From Desulfuromonas sp. DDH964 (GTDB taxonomy: Bacteria; Desulfobacterota; Desulfuromonadia; Desulfuromonadales; DDH964): DNA of 64,000 nucleotides. The notes under the pieces are model-generated. The model made no database searches. It was not told the origin of the DNA and saw only the letters and a program-made list of their open reading frames with translations. The position numbers and the translations under genes were made by a program. The stretch is from positions 1 to 64,000 of the forward strand of contig NZ_CP015080.1 of NCBI RefSeq assembly GCF_001611275.1. Direction: 5' to 3'. The first letter of the stretch is position 1; the number at the start of each line of letters is the position of its first letter. This document shows positions 21,808 through 29,732 of the stretch, piece by piece.

Positions 21808-23100
21808 ATGCGCCGAATTTTCTGGCTCTTCATCCTGGTGCTGGTTACCTTCCCCGCCCTTCCGGCCCGGGCCGAAATCGAAATCCGCGCCCCGGGGCAG
21901 CAGGCGATCCCGCTGGCGGTGACTCTTTTTCTCCCCCTCGATCAGCCGCGGCCGGAGGTGGCGGCCGAATTCAACGCCGCCCTGAGCGGTGATCTTGATC
22001 TGTCGGGACTCTTTGCCCTGACCGATCCGGCCGCCTTTCTCGGCGATGCCCGCAAGCTCGGCCTGGTCAGCATCGATGTCGATTTTGGCCAGTGGCGCCT
22101 GCTCGGGGCCGAGGCGGTGGTCAAGGGGGCCTACTCGGTGCGGGGTGAGGAGCTGGTTCTCGAGGCACGGCTCTTCGATGTTGTCGGCCGTCGCCTGCTG
22201 ACCGGCCGCCGCTATGTCGGCCGGGTCAAGGACGCCCGGCGCATGGCCCATGCCTTTGCCGACCAGATTCTCGCCAGTCTCACCGGCGAGGAGGGGCCCT
22301 TCAGCACGCGCATCGCCTACATCGACAATCGTTCCGGTCACAAGGAGCTTTACCTGATGGATGTGGACGGCGGCAATGCGGTGCGCCTTACCGACCATCG
22401 GTCGCTGGTCCTCAATCCCGACTTCTCTCCCCTCGGCAAGGAGGTGATCTTTACCTCCTACCGCGGTGGTAACCCCGATCTCTACCGCAAGGAGATCTAT
22501 TCCGGGCAGGAGGCCCGTATCTCCTCCCGGCAGGGGCTGAACGCATCGGGCCGCTTTCGCCCCGACGGCAAGGCGATCGCCCTGACCATGAGCCGCGACG
22601 GCAACGCCGAGATCTACCAGATCGATACCGGCGGCAAGATCGAAAAGCGCCTCACCCAAAGCTGGGGGATCGATGTCGACCCCTCCTGGAGTCCGGATGG
22701 CCGTTCCCTCGCCTTTGTCTCCGACCGGCAGGGGAATCCCCAGGTCTTTGTCGCCGATGTCGACGGGGGCAATGTCCGCCGCCTGGTCCGTGAAGGGAAA
22801 TACAATGCGACCCCGGCCTGGAGTCCCAAGGGGGACCTGATCGCCTTCAGTCGCCTCGAAAAGGGGGTTTTCGATATCTACACCATCGCCCCGGATGGCA
22901 GCGGCGAACGCCGGCTGACCTTTGGCGCCGGTAACAAGGAACACCCGCGCTGGAGTGCCGACGGCCGCTTCCTGGTCTATTCCTCCGATCAGGACGGCAA
23001 GAAGGCGATCTATGTCATGCGCGCCGATGGCAGCGGTGCCCGGCGCATCTCCCCCGCCGGCGGTGAGAGCACCCATCCGGCCTGGTCGCCGCGCTGGTAA
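21808..23100 (+). CDS. tolB: Tol-Pal system beta-propeller protein TolB
   Basis: TolB is a periplasmic protein that binds Pal and TolA. It has a signal peptide (MRRIFWLFILVLVTFPALPARA), an N-terminal alpha/beta domain to about residue 165, and a C-terminal six-bladed propeller with repeated NPDFSPLGKEVIFTS, DPSWSPDGRSLAFVS and HPRWSADGRFLVYSS units. At 430 aa it is full length. Confidence 0.96.
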   Translation: MRRIFWLFILVLVTFPALPARAEIEIRAPGQQAIPLAVTLFLPLDQPRPEVAAEFNAALSGDLDLSGLFALTDPAAFLGDARKLGLVSIDVDFGQWRLLGAEAVVKGAYSVRGEELVLEARLFDVVGRRLLTGRRYVGRVKDARRMAHAFADQILASLTGEEGPFSTRIAYIDNRSGHKELYLMDVDGGNAVRLTDHRSLVLNPDFSPLGKEVIFTSYRGGNPDLYRKEIYSGQEARISSRQGLNASGRFRPDGKAIALTMSRDGNAEIYQIDTGGKIEKRLTQSWGIDVDPSWSPDGRSLAFVSDRQGNPQVFVADVDGGNVRRLVREGKYNATPAWSPKGDLIAFSRLEKGVFDIYTIAPDGSGERRLTFGAGNKEHPRWSADGRFLVYSSDQDGKKAIYVMRADGSGARRISPAGGESTHPAWSPRW

Positions 23101-23112
23101 TATGCAAAATAG

Positions 23113-23140
23113 TTGAGTTTGACGCCCTTTGCTGTATAAT
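23113..23140 (+). promoter_or_regulatory. Sigma-70 promoter ahead of pal
   Basis: TTGAGT (23113-23118) and a perfect TATAAT (23135-23140) are separated by 16 bp. The 132-bp gap after tolB is otherwise empty, so pal can probably be transcribed separately from tolQRAB, leaving a leader of roughly 85 nt. Confidence 0.65.
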
Positions 23141-23232
23141 CACAACCTTGATTTGACACTTTGCGGCGTTGTTTGAACACCGCTGAAGGCTAAAGTCCAT
23201 CAACCCCGTCATCTGTAGAAGGAGTTGTAGAA

Positions 23233-23793
23233 ATGAAACGATTGACCATGATCCATGTGCTGGTGACCCTGACCCTTGTCCTGCTGCTGGCTGCCGGTTG
23301 TGCCAAGAAACCGGCGACCGAGGAGATGGCTGCCACGGATAGTGGCGCAGCGACGGCAACGACCCAGATGCCGGCCCAGGATGTCAGCGGCATCAGTGAG
23401 CAGCCGATCAGCGAATCTGCGGCCGGCAGCGAGCAGATGGCGGCGCCGACTGCGGTAGCGGCCGGCCTGGAGCGAATCTTTTTTGATTTCGACCAGTACA
23501 CCCTGACCACCCAGGCGACCGCTATCCTGGCCGCCAATGCCGCTTACCTTCAGGCCAATCCGACGCTGCAGGTGCGGATCGAAGGTTACTGCGACGAGCG
23601 TGGTTCCGACGAATACAACCTTGCCCTCGGAGAGCGGCGCGCCCTGGCGGCAATGAACTACCTGGTCTCCCTCGGCGTTGCCAAGGTTCGCCTCTCCACC
23701 ATCTCCTATGGCGAGGAGATGCCGCTCGATCCGGGCCATGGCGAGGAAGCCTGGTCCAAGAATCGGCGGGCCGAGTTCAAGGTCGTCCGCTAA
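23233..23793 (+). CDS. pal: Peptidoglycan-associated lipoprotein Pal
   Basis: Pal anchors the outer membrane to peptidoglycan. The lipoprotein signal ends in LLLAAGC (Cys near residue 23), a low-complexity Ala/Thr/Gln linker runs to about residue 75, and the OmpA-like domain follows (FFDFDQYTL, EGYCDERGSDEYNLALGERRA and NRRAEF, the peptidoglycan contacts). At 186 aa it is typical. GAAGGAG precedes the ATG. A terminator hairpin lies between pal and cpoB. Confidence 0.96.
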   Translation: MKRLTMIHVLVTLTLVLLLAAGCAKKPATEEMAATDSGAATATTQMPAQDVSGISEQPISESAAGSEQMAAPTAVAAGLERIFFDFDQYTLTTQATAILAANAAYLQANPTLQVRIEGYCDERGSDEYNLALGERRALAAMNYLVSLGVAKVRLSTISYGEEMPLDPGHGEEAWSKNRRAEFKVVR

Positions 23794-23810
23794 CAAGTCA
23801 GGCACTGTCG

Positions 23811-23841
23811 GGGGCCGCGCGGTGCGCGGCCCCTTTCTTTT
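23811..23841 (+). terminator. Terminator or attenuator between pal and cpoB
   Basis: A perfect 10-bp stem, GGGGCCGCGC with GCGCGGCCCC, and a 3-nt loop are followed by TTTCTTTTT. It ends just before the cpoB ribosome-binding site, so it may only partly terminate and set a lower level of cpoB than of pal. Confidence 0.75.
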
Positions 23842-23855
23842 TGGAGAATCGAACC

Positions 23856-24650
23856 ATGAAGGGACGTCAGCTGGTTTGGGCCGGAGTGCTGGTTTTGCTG
23901 CTGGGCGGTTGCGTTGCCACCCCCCAGCAGCAACGTGCCGAGCGGGACCTGGAAGAGATGAAACGGCGCCTCGCCGACCTGGAGCGAGCCGTCGCCGCGC
24001 GCCAGCAGGACCAGGGCCTCGAAGGTCGCCTGGGAAACATGGCCCGGCAGCAGGCTGACCTGCAGGTCGCTCTGGATGCTCTGCGTGTCGAGCTCCAAAA
24101 GAGTAACGGGCGCCTGGAAGAGCTCAGCCACCAGGACCAGAGTCTGCGCGATGACCTGACGCTGTTGCGCGACGATCTCGGTTTGAAGGTGGCGGCCCTG
24201 GAGGAGCGCGTTGGCAAACTCGCCAGCGCGGCGCCGCCGGTAGTGGCGCCAGCGGCAGTCGCGGTACCGGCGCCGGAGGCCCTCTACGAGGAAGGTCTGC
24301 AGCTGATCCAGAAGCAGGGCGAATTCGCCCGGGGAATGGAGGTTCTGCGAAGCTTCCTCCAGCGTTACCCGCAGCATGAACTTGCCGTCAATGCCCAATA
24401 CTGGATTGGCGAGGCCTTCTATGGCGAGAAGAAATACGAAAACGCCATCCTGCAATTTCAGGATGTGATCCAGAAGTATCCTGGCCATGCCAAGGCTCCG
24501 GCTGCCCTGCTCAAGCAGGGACTCGCATTTCACGCCCTGGGTGATATCAAGAACGCACGGGTCATTCTTCAGAAGGTGATCGACAGCTATCCCAAGAGCG
24601 AGGAGGCGGGCAAGGCCAGGGAGCGGCTCGCCCAGTGGCCGGCCCGTTGA
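23856..24650 (+). CDS. cpoB: Cell-division coordinator CpoB (YbgF)
   Basis: CpoB links Tol function and PBP1 activity during division. The signal peptide ends in a lipobox-like LLLGGC, so this version is probably a lipoprotein. A long coiled coil follows (about 30-125, RDLEEMKRRLADLERAV), then a C-terminal TPR domain (YEEGLQLIQKQGEFARG, YWIGEAFYGEKKYENA). ATG 23856 (264 aa) has GGAG 8 nt upstream; an in-frame TTG at 23841 is less likely. It closes the tol-pal cluster and a terminator follows. Confidence 0.92.
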   Translation: MKGRQLVWAGVLVLLLGGCVATPQQQRAERDLEEMKRRLADLERAVAARQQDQGLEGRLGNMARQQADLQVALDALRVELQKSNGRLEELSHQDQSLRDDLTLLRDDLGLKVAALEERVGKLASAAPPVVAPAAVAVPAPEALYEEGLQLIQKQGEFARGMEVLRSFLQRYPQHELAVNAQYWIGEAFYGEKKYENAILQFQDVIQKYPGHAKAPAALLKQGLAFHALGDIKNARVILQKVIDSYPKSEEAGKARERLAQWPAR

Positions 24651-24672
24651 GTCCGGGCAGAGAATCTGCAAC

Positions 24673-24709
24673 CAGAACGGGGCGGCCAGTTGGCCGCCCC
24701 GTTCTGCTT
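24673..24709 (+). terminator. Intrinsic terminator after cpoB
   Basis: A 15-bp GC-rich stem, CAGAACGGGGCGGCC with its complement, around the loop AGTT ends in CTTT. It lies in the short convergent gap with the antiporter gene and could serve both sides, although neither side has a long T run. Confidence 0.7.
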
Positions 24710-25526
24710 TAGGCGCCGCTGCCGAAGCGGCGAAAGGCGGCAAGCAGATCATTCTGGCTGAGGATGCCGAGGAGACGCTCGGGTTCCTCGGGGTCGATGA
24801 CCGGGAAGTAGCTGAGGTCGCGATGCTGCCGCAGGGTTTCGAGGGCGATGCGCAGCGGTGCGTCAGGGGGAATCGACCGGGGGTTGGGGGCGAGCAGGTC
24901 CCCGGCAACCACCAGCGGGACCAGCGCTGGTTCGAAGAGAAGGTTGCGAATCTCGGTGTAGTTGATCATGCCGAGGAAGCGCCCCTCGGCGTCGACCACC
25001 GGAAAGCGGTCGTAGCGGCTGTGGGCGATGAAGCGCAACAGCTCGTTGAAGGGGGTGGCGTTGCTGACCGTCTCCACGTTCTGGCGCATGATATGTCGCA
25101 CCAGGATGTCGCCGGGGTCACGCAGCGGGTGCCCGGCCGGCAGGCCGAGGGAGGAGCGAAAGTGAGCGGCGACCGAATGGAGTCCTTCCAGCGCTCCCTG
25201 CGGCGCCCGTTTCTGCAGCAGGGAGAGGATCGGTACCTCGCCGGCCCGGACCAGGCCATGGCGTACCGCCAGCGGGCCGATCAGTTCGAAGATGACGACC
25301 GAGCCGAGGACGATGGTTTCAATCAGGCGGCCCCCCAGCGGCCAGGCCTGTACCAGAGAGTTGGCCAGGCCGATCGCCACCCCGGCCTGGGCGAGCAGTG
25401 TCAGCCCGACGTAGCTCTGTTCGCGCCGGCCGAAGGCACCGAGCCGGGCGCCGATGACCGCGCCGAGCCACTTGCCGAGGGTGCGGGAGAAGACGTAGAC
25501 CATGCCGAGCAGGCCGATGTGGGTCA
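24709..25526 (-). pseudogene. Cation/proton antiporter, C-terminal fragment (disrupted by IS)
   Basis: This fragment encodes the last membrane helices of a KefB/NhaA-like exchanger (THIGLLGMVYVFSRTLGKW, SYVGLTLLAQAGVAIGLA) and two CBS domains (RHIMRQNVETVSNATP and SYFPVIDPEEPERLLGI). The other 307 residues are at 27055-27976. Upstream of THIGLLG the frame meets a TAA inside the IS element. A GTG at 25527 could start translation, but the fragment would lack most membrane helices. Joining the halves at the shared TCA restores ...HIESL-THIGLLG... and a 578-residue protein. CBS domains usually sense adenine nucleotides and gate transport. Confidence 0.88.
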
Positions 25527-25531
25527 CCCAT

Positions 25532-25542
25532 TAAAAGGCGCC
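25532..25542 (+). repeat. Subterminal inverted repeat, transposase 3' side
   Basis: TAAAAGGCGCC pairs with GGTGCCTTTTA at 27036-27046 with one mismatch. It starts 5 bp inside the element end at 25527. Confidence 0.7.
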
Positions 25543-25669
25543 GGTCAATAGGGTAAAAAACTCCCGCGCAAGATTTTTGATTTTCTCGCCTTTACTCGTG
25601 GCCTTCGGCCACGAAGGTTGTCTGCTTCTCGACGTATGCCGGTATTTCGTTCCGTTTCCGTGTCAGCTC

Positions 25670-25945
25670 TTGGCTGCAACAGTCACCCATCAGGTTTAAG
25701 GCTCGATCGGCAGATGTTCCGTTCGCCGATGGCCCCTGCCGCTTTTCGCGGTCCAGAAAATTTTCGGTTCCATGCCGTGTCCAATGGATGTTGACAGGTC
25801 TTTTGGTTGTGAACCAGCCCCGTTGTGGCTCGCGGCATGGGCAGTCAAGATGCGGATAACCTTATCTGTCTGGGTGGGGCGGTTGACCAATCAGGCCTTT
25901 TGGTTGGGCCAACCCCATAGCTGGTTCCCCGCCCCAGCCAGTTCT
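25670..25945 (-). ncRNA. Candidate bridge/seek RNA of the IS1111-type element
   Basis: About 420 nt after the transposase stop hold no credible protein but several stems: 25871-25882 with 25929-25940 (11 of 12 pairs), 25770-25777 with 25833-25840 (8 of 8), 25706-25711 with 25725-25730 (6 of 6), and 25596-25603 with 25607-25614 (8 of 8, loop TTC). The 8-mer TCACCCAT at 25683-25690 repeats the element's own end and core at 25524-25531. TCAGGC at 25891-25896, in a loop closed by ACCAA/TTGGT, repeats the flanking target 27055-27060. IS1111 elements are known to encode a guide RNA on this side. The RNA ends are guesses, and the short matches could be chance. Confidence 0.4.
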
Positions 25946-25946
25946 A

Positions 25947-26966
25947 TCAGGGAAACAGTTTTTCCGGCATAAACGGCACTTGGTCGCGCATAACGAAGAA
26001 CGCCGCCCGGGTCAGCTTGTGGGCCAGGGCGCCGTGGGCCACCATGACCGGACACTTTGCGAGCTTGCGTTGATAGAACGCCCGCGCTTTCGGATCAAAA
26101 CGACGGGCGAGTTCGGCCGCTTCGGAAAAGGCCCAGGCCAGGTATTTATTGCCGTTCTTTTCGTTGCCCCGTCCTTTGGCCTTGCCGTTGCTGGTCCAGC
26201 GACTGGAGACCTTGCGGCAATACGAGGCGTAATTTCCGACCTTGGCAAAGCGTTCGATGCACCCGGTTTCCAGCCGGATGGTCAAGCCCAGAATCTTGCC
26301 GACGCCGGGAAGGGACAGAAGATAGCGATAGGGGCCGTCGAGATCGATTTTACCTTCGACAACCGCCTCGATCTGCCGAATCTGCCGGGTAAGAAAGTCG
26401 ATACTCTCCTTGCTGACCGCTCCGGCCAGGGCCAAATCCTCGTTTTCGGCGAGCAGGGGACCGATACGGTCACCTCGGAATCGTTTGATCTCGTTCGCCT
26501 TGAGTCGAACGCCGCAATTGCGGGTGACGATGTTCTGCAAGCTGATGATCAGCGAAGTCCGAAGGCGTATCAGATGTCCGCGTTTTCGCAACAGGTCGCG
26601 TACCGGACGCATTTCCTTCGGATAGATGTAGCCTTCCGGCAGAATGTTCAAGCGCAGCATCTCGGCCAACCAAAAAGAATCGTGGACATCGTCGACATGC
26701 TTCAACCCCTTGTAGGTTTGAATGGCCGCAGGATTGGCCAAATGAACTCGATATCCTTCGTCCATCAACAGATCCACCAGCCAGTACCAGTTGTAGGTCG
26801 ATTCAACAACGGCGCCCATCAAGTCGGGCCGAAACGGCTGGAGGGTTTGTAAAATCTGCTTCGGGTCGTTGTCCAGCTTCTTTTTGAAAATCCTCTTTCC
26901 GTTCTGGTCAATGATTCCAAGATAGTTGTTATTTGAGTGCAGGTCGAAACCAGAGTAGAGTTTCAT
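25947..26966 (-). CDS. IS110-family transposase (DEDD recombinase)
   Basis: This 339-residue recombinase has an N-terminal RuvC-like DEDD domain (GFDLHSNN at residues 6-13, VVESTYNWYW near 53, and HVDDVHDSFWLAEMLR near 92 supplying acidic residues). It has a C-terminal Transposase_20 domain (SLPGVGKILGLTI, then YCRKVSSRWTSNGKAKGRGN near 250-270, where the nucleophilic serine is expected). It is intact, so the element may be active. Its ATG follows AGGAGG by 6 nt, but that site is inside a long inverted repeat (26967-27043). It lies in the same direction as the interrupted antiporter gene. Confidence 0.95.
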   Translation of the reverse strand: MKLYSGFDLHSNNNYLGIIDQNGKRIFKKKLDNDPKQILQTLQPFRPDLMGAVVESTYNWYWLVDLLMDEGYRVHLANPAAIQTYKGLKHVDDVHDSFWLAEMLRLNILPEGYIYPKEMRPVRDLLRKRGHLIRLRTSLIISLQNIVTRNCGVRLKANEIKRFRGDRIGPLLAENEDLALAGAVSKESIDFLTRQIRQIEAVVEGKIDLDGPYRYLLSLPGVGKILGLTIRLETGCIERFAKVGNYASYCRKVSSRWTSNGKAKGRGNEKNGNKYLAWAFSEAAELARRFDPKARAFYQRKLAKCPVMVAHGALAHKLTRAAFFVMRDQVPFMPEKLFP

Positions 26967-27043
26967 AAGGCACCTCCTAAAATAGGGAGTTGTTTGTTGT
27001 TCCTAGCGTACCAGGATCGGCCTGGTAGCGTAGGAGGTGCCTT
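26967..27043 (-). promoter_or_regulatory. Inverted repeat hiding the transposase ribosome-binding site
   Basis: On the minus strand AAGGCACCTCCTA (27043-27031) is perfectly complementary to TAGGAGGTGCCTT (26979-26967), which contains the Shine-Dalgarno and ends at the ATG. An inner stem, TACCAGG with CCTGGTA, lies between the arms. An mRNA read in from the antiporter promoter would carry both arms and fold the site shut. Blocking translation of read-in transcripts is a known safeguard in other insertion sequences such as IS10; its use here is inferred. Confidence 0.6.
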
Positions 27044-27046
27044 TTA
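27036..27046 (+). repeat. Subterminal inverted repeat, transposase 5' side
   Basis: GGTGCCTTTTA pairs with TAAAAGGCGCC at 25532-25542 with one mismatch. It ends 8 bp inside the element end at 27054 and overlaps the outer arm of the ribosome-binding-site hairpin. Confidence 0.7.
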
Positions 27047-27054
27047 GAGGATTA

Positions 27055-27976
27055 TCAGGCTTTCGATGTGAAGATTGGCGCCGGCCAAAACGAAAAAGGC
27101 GATATAGAGGAGGTAGTCGACCTGGCGCAGTGCCTCGATGAGTTGATGCCAGCGCGGCGAACTGTTGGCGAAGGTGATGCCGAAGGTGAGGCTGGCGAGG
27201 AGCGGGTCGATGCCGAGCTGGCGGCACAGGGCGGAGCTGGCGATGACCCCGCCGAGGAGGAGTACCCGCTGTTCACTGGCCAGCTCCAGGCGCTGGGCCC
27301 AGATCGAGAGGAGGAAGCCGAGCAGGCTGCCGATGACGATCGGTCCGATCATGCGTGCCGCGAGGATGGCGAGCGCCTCCTCGGGACGGATCAAGAGGTG
27401 GGTGAGCAGGGCAAAACCGAGGACCGACACCAGGTTGTTGAAGCCGACCAGGGTCAGCACCGTTCCGGTCACCGGACCGTCGGCATCGTATTCACGAATC
27501 ACCATCAGGGTGGCTGCCGGCGCCGTGGCGACGGCGATAATACCGAGGAGCAGGCCAAAGGTGAGCGAGGTCGTCCAAAGGTCGAGACCCGGCAGGGTTT
27601 GCTGGAGATAGAACTGGTTGGTGATCAGGGTCGAAGTGGCGACGAGGAAGAAGGTAAGCAGAATTTCGCTGGCGGAGAAGACCAGGATCCGGTGCCGCCA
27701 GCGGCGCAGCTGTTCCATCTGGAAGAGGCCGCCGATATTCATCAGGATCAGGGCGAGGCCGATATCGGCCAGGGGGCGCAGTTCGATAAGCGCCTGCTGG
27801 CTGATCAGTGGTGGGAGTCCGGCGATGCGGGTGAAGGAGGGGCCGAGGAAAAGGCCAACGAGGAGATAACCGGTGACCCGCGGCACATGGCAAAGGGCAG
27901 CGAGGCGGCCGCCGGCCAGGGCGCCGAGAAAGATACAGGCCAGGGCCTGAAGGATGGGAATCAGGGTTGGGGCCAT
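27055..27976 (-). pseudogene. Cation/proton antiporter, N-terminal fragment (disrupted by IS)
   Basis: The first 307 residues of a monovalent cation:proton antiporter-2 type exchanger, with about nine hydrophobic segments (IPILQALACIFLGALAGGRL, VTGYLLVGLFLGPSFT, TTSLTFGLLLGIIAVATAPA and so on). The frame ends ...GANLHIESL and then reads IIL and a stop inside the IS. Start ATG 27976 has AGGGTG upstream. The fragment ends within the membrane domain, so it is unlikely to transport. See 24709-25526 for the other half. Confidence 0.88.
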
Positions 27977-28089
27977 GGTCGCACCCTGCGGCCCTGGCGG
28001 GCGGCGGACGGTTGGCGCTGCCGCCCTCAGCTGCAGGGTGCGGCGCTTATTTCACAGCGGGCATTGGGCCGGTTCGGGGGAGTCCCGGT

Positions 28090-28560
28090 TCAGCGGATGA
28101 TTTTCCAGCTGCCGTCGGGTTGGCGACAGGCGGTACCGTAGGCCTGTTGTTTCTCGCCGCCGACGTAGATGGTTTGCTGGTACTCCCGGCAGTACTGCCC
28201 CTGGGGGTTCTGATAGGTCTCTACCGGGGTAATCGACCCGGCATTGCCGCTGTCGGGGTTGCGCCAGGTCGTGGTGGTCCGGGTCGGGGTATACTCGAGG
28301 GCATACTGGGCATTCTGCTGCATCGCCAGCTGGTCGGCACGATCGAGGGAACGGCCGATCTCCTGCCCCATCAGGGCGCCGGCGAGGGTTCCGATGGCCA
28401 CGGCCACCAGGCGTCCCTGGCCGTGCCCGACCTGGGCGCCGAGGAGGGCCCCGGTGCCGGCACCGAGCAGGGTCCCGGCGCCCTCTTTCGGCCCGGAGGC
28501 GGGAGAGCAGGCGGAAACGAGGAGCGCGACGATGGAAAGGATGACGAAGAAGCGTTTCAT
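28090..28560 (-). CDS. Glycine-zipper lipoprotein (17-kDa surface antigen type)
   Basis: This 156-residue protein has a lipoprotein signal ending in ALLVSAC (Cys18). A glycine-zipper segment follows (about 27-70, GAGTLLGAGTGALLGAQVG and VAIGTLAGALMGQEIG), typical of outer-membrane SlyB/Lpp-like proteins. The C-terminal domain resembles the RT0821/Lpp0805 surface-protein family (QGQYCREYQQTI, YGTACRQPDGSWKII). A good GGGGAGGAA site precedes ATG 28560. The role is probably in the envelope; no specific function is known. Confidence 0.8.
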   Translation of the reverse strand: MKRFFVILSIVALLVSACSPASGPKEGAGTLLGAGTGALLGAQVGHGQGRLVAVAIGTLAGALMGQEIGRSLDRADQLAMQQNAQYALEYTPTRTTTTWRNPDSGNAGSITPVETYQNPQGQYCREYQQTIYVGGEKQQAYGTACRQPDGSWKIIR

Positions 28561-28994
28561 GGGATTCCTCCCCTGTAACGGGATCGAGGTGGAAAGCTTT
28601 CGATGGCAAGGGATATATCTACCCCACCCCGCAAGTTTAACGACGGCCAGGGAGGTGTCAAGGCACCAGGGTGGGCGCGGTCGCCCCTGAACCGGTGCTC
28701 AGGATGTCCAATCGGGGCCCGGGACTGCCGTCCTGAACTTTCCTGGTACTATCGGTATCTTTTCGGCAGGGAAGGGTGTATCCTGTAAAGCAAGTACGCC
28801 CATCTACGGATCCCTCCACTCCTGCTCCCTCGCCCCTTCATGCCATTCGGAGATACCTGCTGTGGCCTGAAGTGATCCGACGGTCGTGCCGGGTTACCAG
28901 TTCCATCCAACGTCAGGTCTGACCCGTAACTGCCAGCGTCTCCCTGGTACTTACCGGCCATCCCTTGGCCATTCCCAGGAAAGGGAGTCACGTC
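28561..28994. other. Gene-free stretch
   Basis: About 430 bp between divergently oriented genes. It contains the ribosome-binding site of the lipoprotein gene at its left edge and that of the zinc-ribbon gene at its right edge. Short open frames are present on both strands but have no ribosome-binding site or recognisable sequence. I see no clear promoter, tRNA or terminator. TCAGGA...TCCTGA at about 28699-28738 forms a weak inverted repeat. Confidence 0.5.
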
Positions 28995-29399
28995 ATGCAA
29001 GTCACACCCCTGTCCGTCGGCGATCCGATCGAGGGCCGCTGCACCAAGTGTCGCAAGAATACCAATCACCTGATTCTGGTCATGGCCGAAACCGAGCCGG
29101 CCAAGGTGGAATGTAAGGTCTGCGGCCGTCAGCACAAATACCGGACGCCAACGGTGACAAAATCTCCCGCCGCCCGGCAGGCGCTCAATCACCGGGAGGC
29201 CGAACGCAAAGAGTGGGAAGGTCTGCGCCCCGGCATGAAAAGCGAGGAAGCTTCGGCCTACTCCATGAACGGCGCCTACCGGGTCAAGGCCCTGATCGAC
29301 CATCCCCTGTTCGGGCTCGGGCTGGTGCAGCGCGTGGTCGGCTCGCAGAAAATCGAGGTTCTGTTCGAGGATGGCAAAAAGACGATGCGTTGCCGCTAG
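28995..29399 (+). CDS. Zinc-ribbon protein of unknown function
   Basis: I do not recognise a named family. The 134-residue product has two CxxC pairs (CTKC near residue 12 and CKVC near residue 36) forming a likely zinc ribbon, a charged middle, and a C-terminal SH3-like part (DHPLFGLGLVQRVVGSQKI, EVLFEDGKKTMRC) like the DNA- or RNA-binding tails of CarD/DUF3553 proteins. ATG 28995 has GGGAG upstream. It is 66 bp upstream of a second zinc-ribbon gene. A nucleic-acid-binding role is a guess from the fold. Confidence 0.65.
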   Translation: MQVTPLSVGDPIEGRCTKCRKNTNHLILVMAETEPAKVECKVCGRQHKYRTPTVTKSPAARQALNHREAERKEWEGLRPGMKSEEASAYSMNGAYRVKALIDHPLFGLGLVQRVVGSQKIEVLFEDGKKTMRCR

Positions 29400-29465
29400 T
29401 TCGCAGCAGGGGCCGGCGACAGGTTGAGGAGGGCGCATGGCAGATCGGGTGCAGATGAGGCAACG

Positions 29466-29678
29466 ATGAAGATTTGCGGGTTATGTGAAGAACAGAGCAA
29501 AAAATCACGCAACGGCAAACCCCATGACGATCTGGTCAAACTCGATGCCTGCCGGATTTTCGGCGGCAGGAGTCCGCGCGGGTTCGAGGAGCAGGATTAT
29601 CAGTGCCTGAGCTGTCAGGCCAAGTTTACCCACAGTACCGACCGTAATGATCAGCCCTGGACTTTGTGGCGCGGATAG
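29466..29678 (+). CDS. Small zinc-ribbon protein
   Basis: A 70-residue protein with CGLC near the N-terminus and CLSC near residue 48, likely binding one zinc ion. ATG 29466 has GAGG upstream; the frame can be extended to 29424 but without a ribosome-binding site. The sequence between the pairs is rich in charged residues. Its function is unknown, and its closeness to the other zinc-ribbon gene suggests a shared transcript. Confidence 0.6.
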   Translation: MKICGLCEEQSKKSRNGKPHDDLVKLDACRIFGGRSPRGFEEQDYQCLSCQAKFTHSTDRNDQPWTLWRG

Positions 29679-29732
29679 CTGCTGCCTCCTGCGGCCATTC
29701 TTCTCCCGTCGATTTGCCCCTAATGCCTTGTC

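Larger units (their letters stand above)
25524..27057 (-). mobile_element. IS110-family (IS1111-type) insertion sequence
   Basis: The element is about 1.53 kb and includes one transposase gene. Its ends are read from the interrupted host gene: the trinucleotide TCA occurs at both junctions (25524-25526 and 27055-27057), and deleting one copy plus everything between restores the antiporter frame. Subterminal inverted repeats TAAAAGGCGCC (25532-25542) and GGTGCCTTTTA (27036-27046) match at 10 of 11 positions and lie 5-8 bp inside the ends. Subterminal repeats plus a long non-coding tail after the transposase are features of the IS1111 subgroup. There is no long target duplication, as expected for IS110-type recombination. 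Confidence 0.88.

Noticed and set aside
24709..25527. Independent CBS-domain protein starting at GTG 25527
   Set aside because: The frame continues exactly into the N-terminal fragment once the IS is removed, so it is a gene remnant.
25696..25972. Short open frames in the non-coding tail of the IS (both strands)
   Set aside because: No ribosome-binding sites or protein-like composition; the region is better explained as structured RNA.
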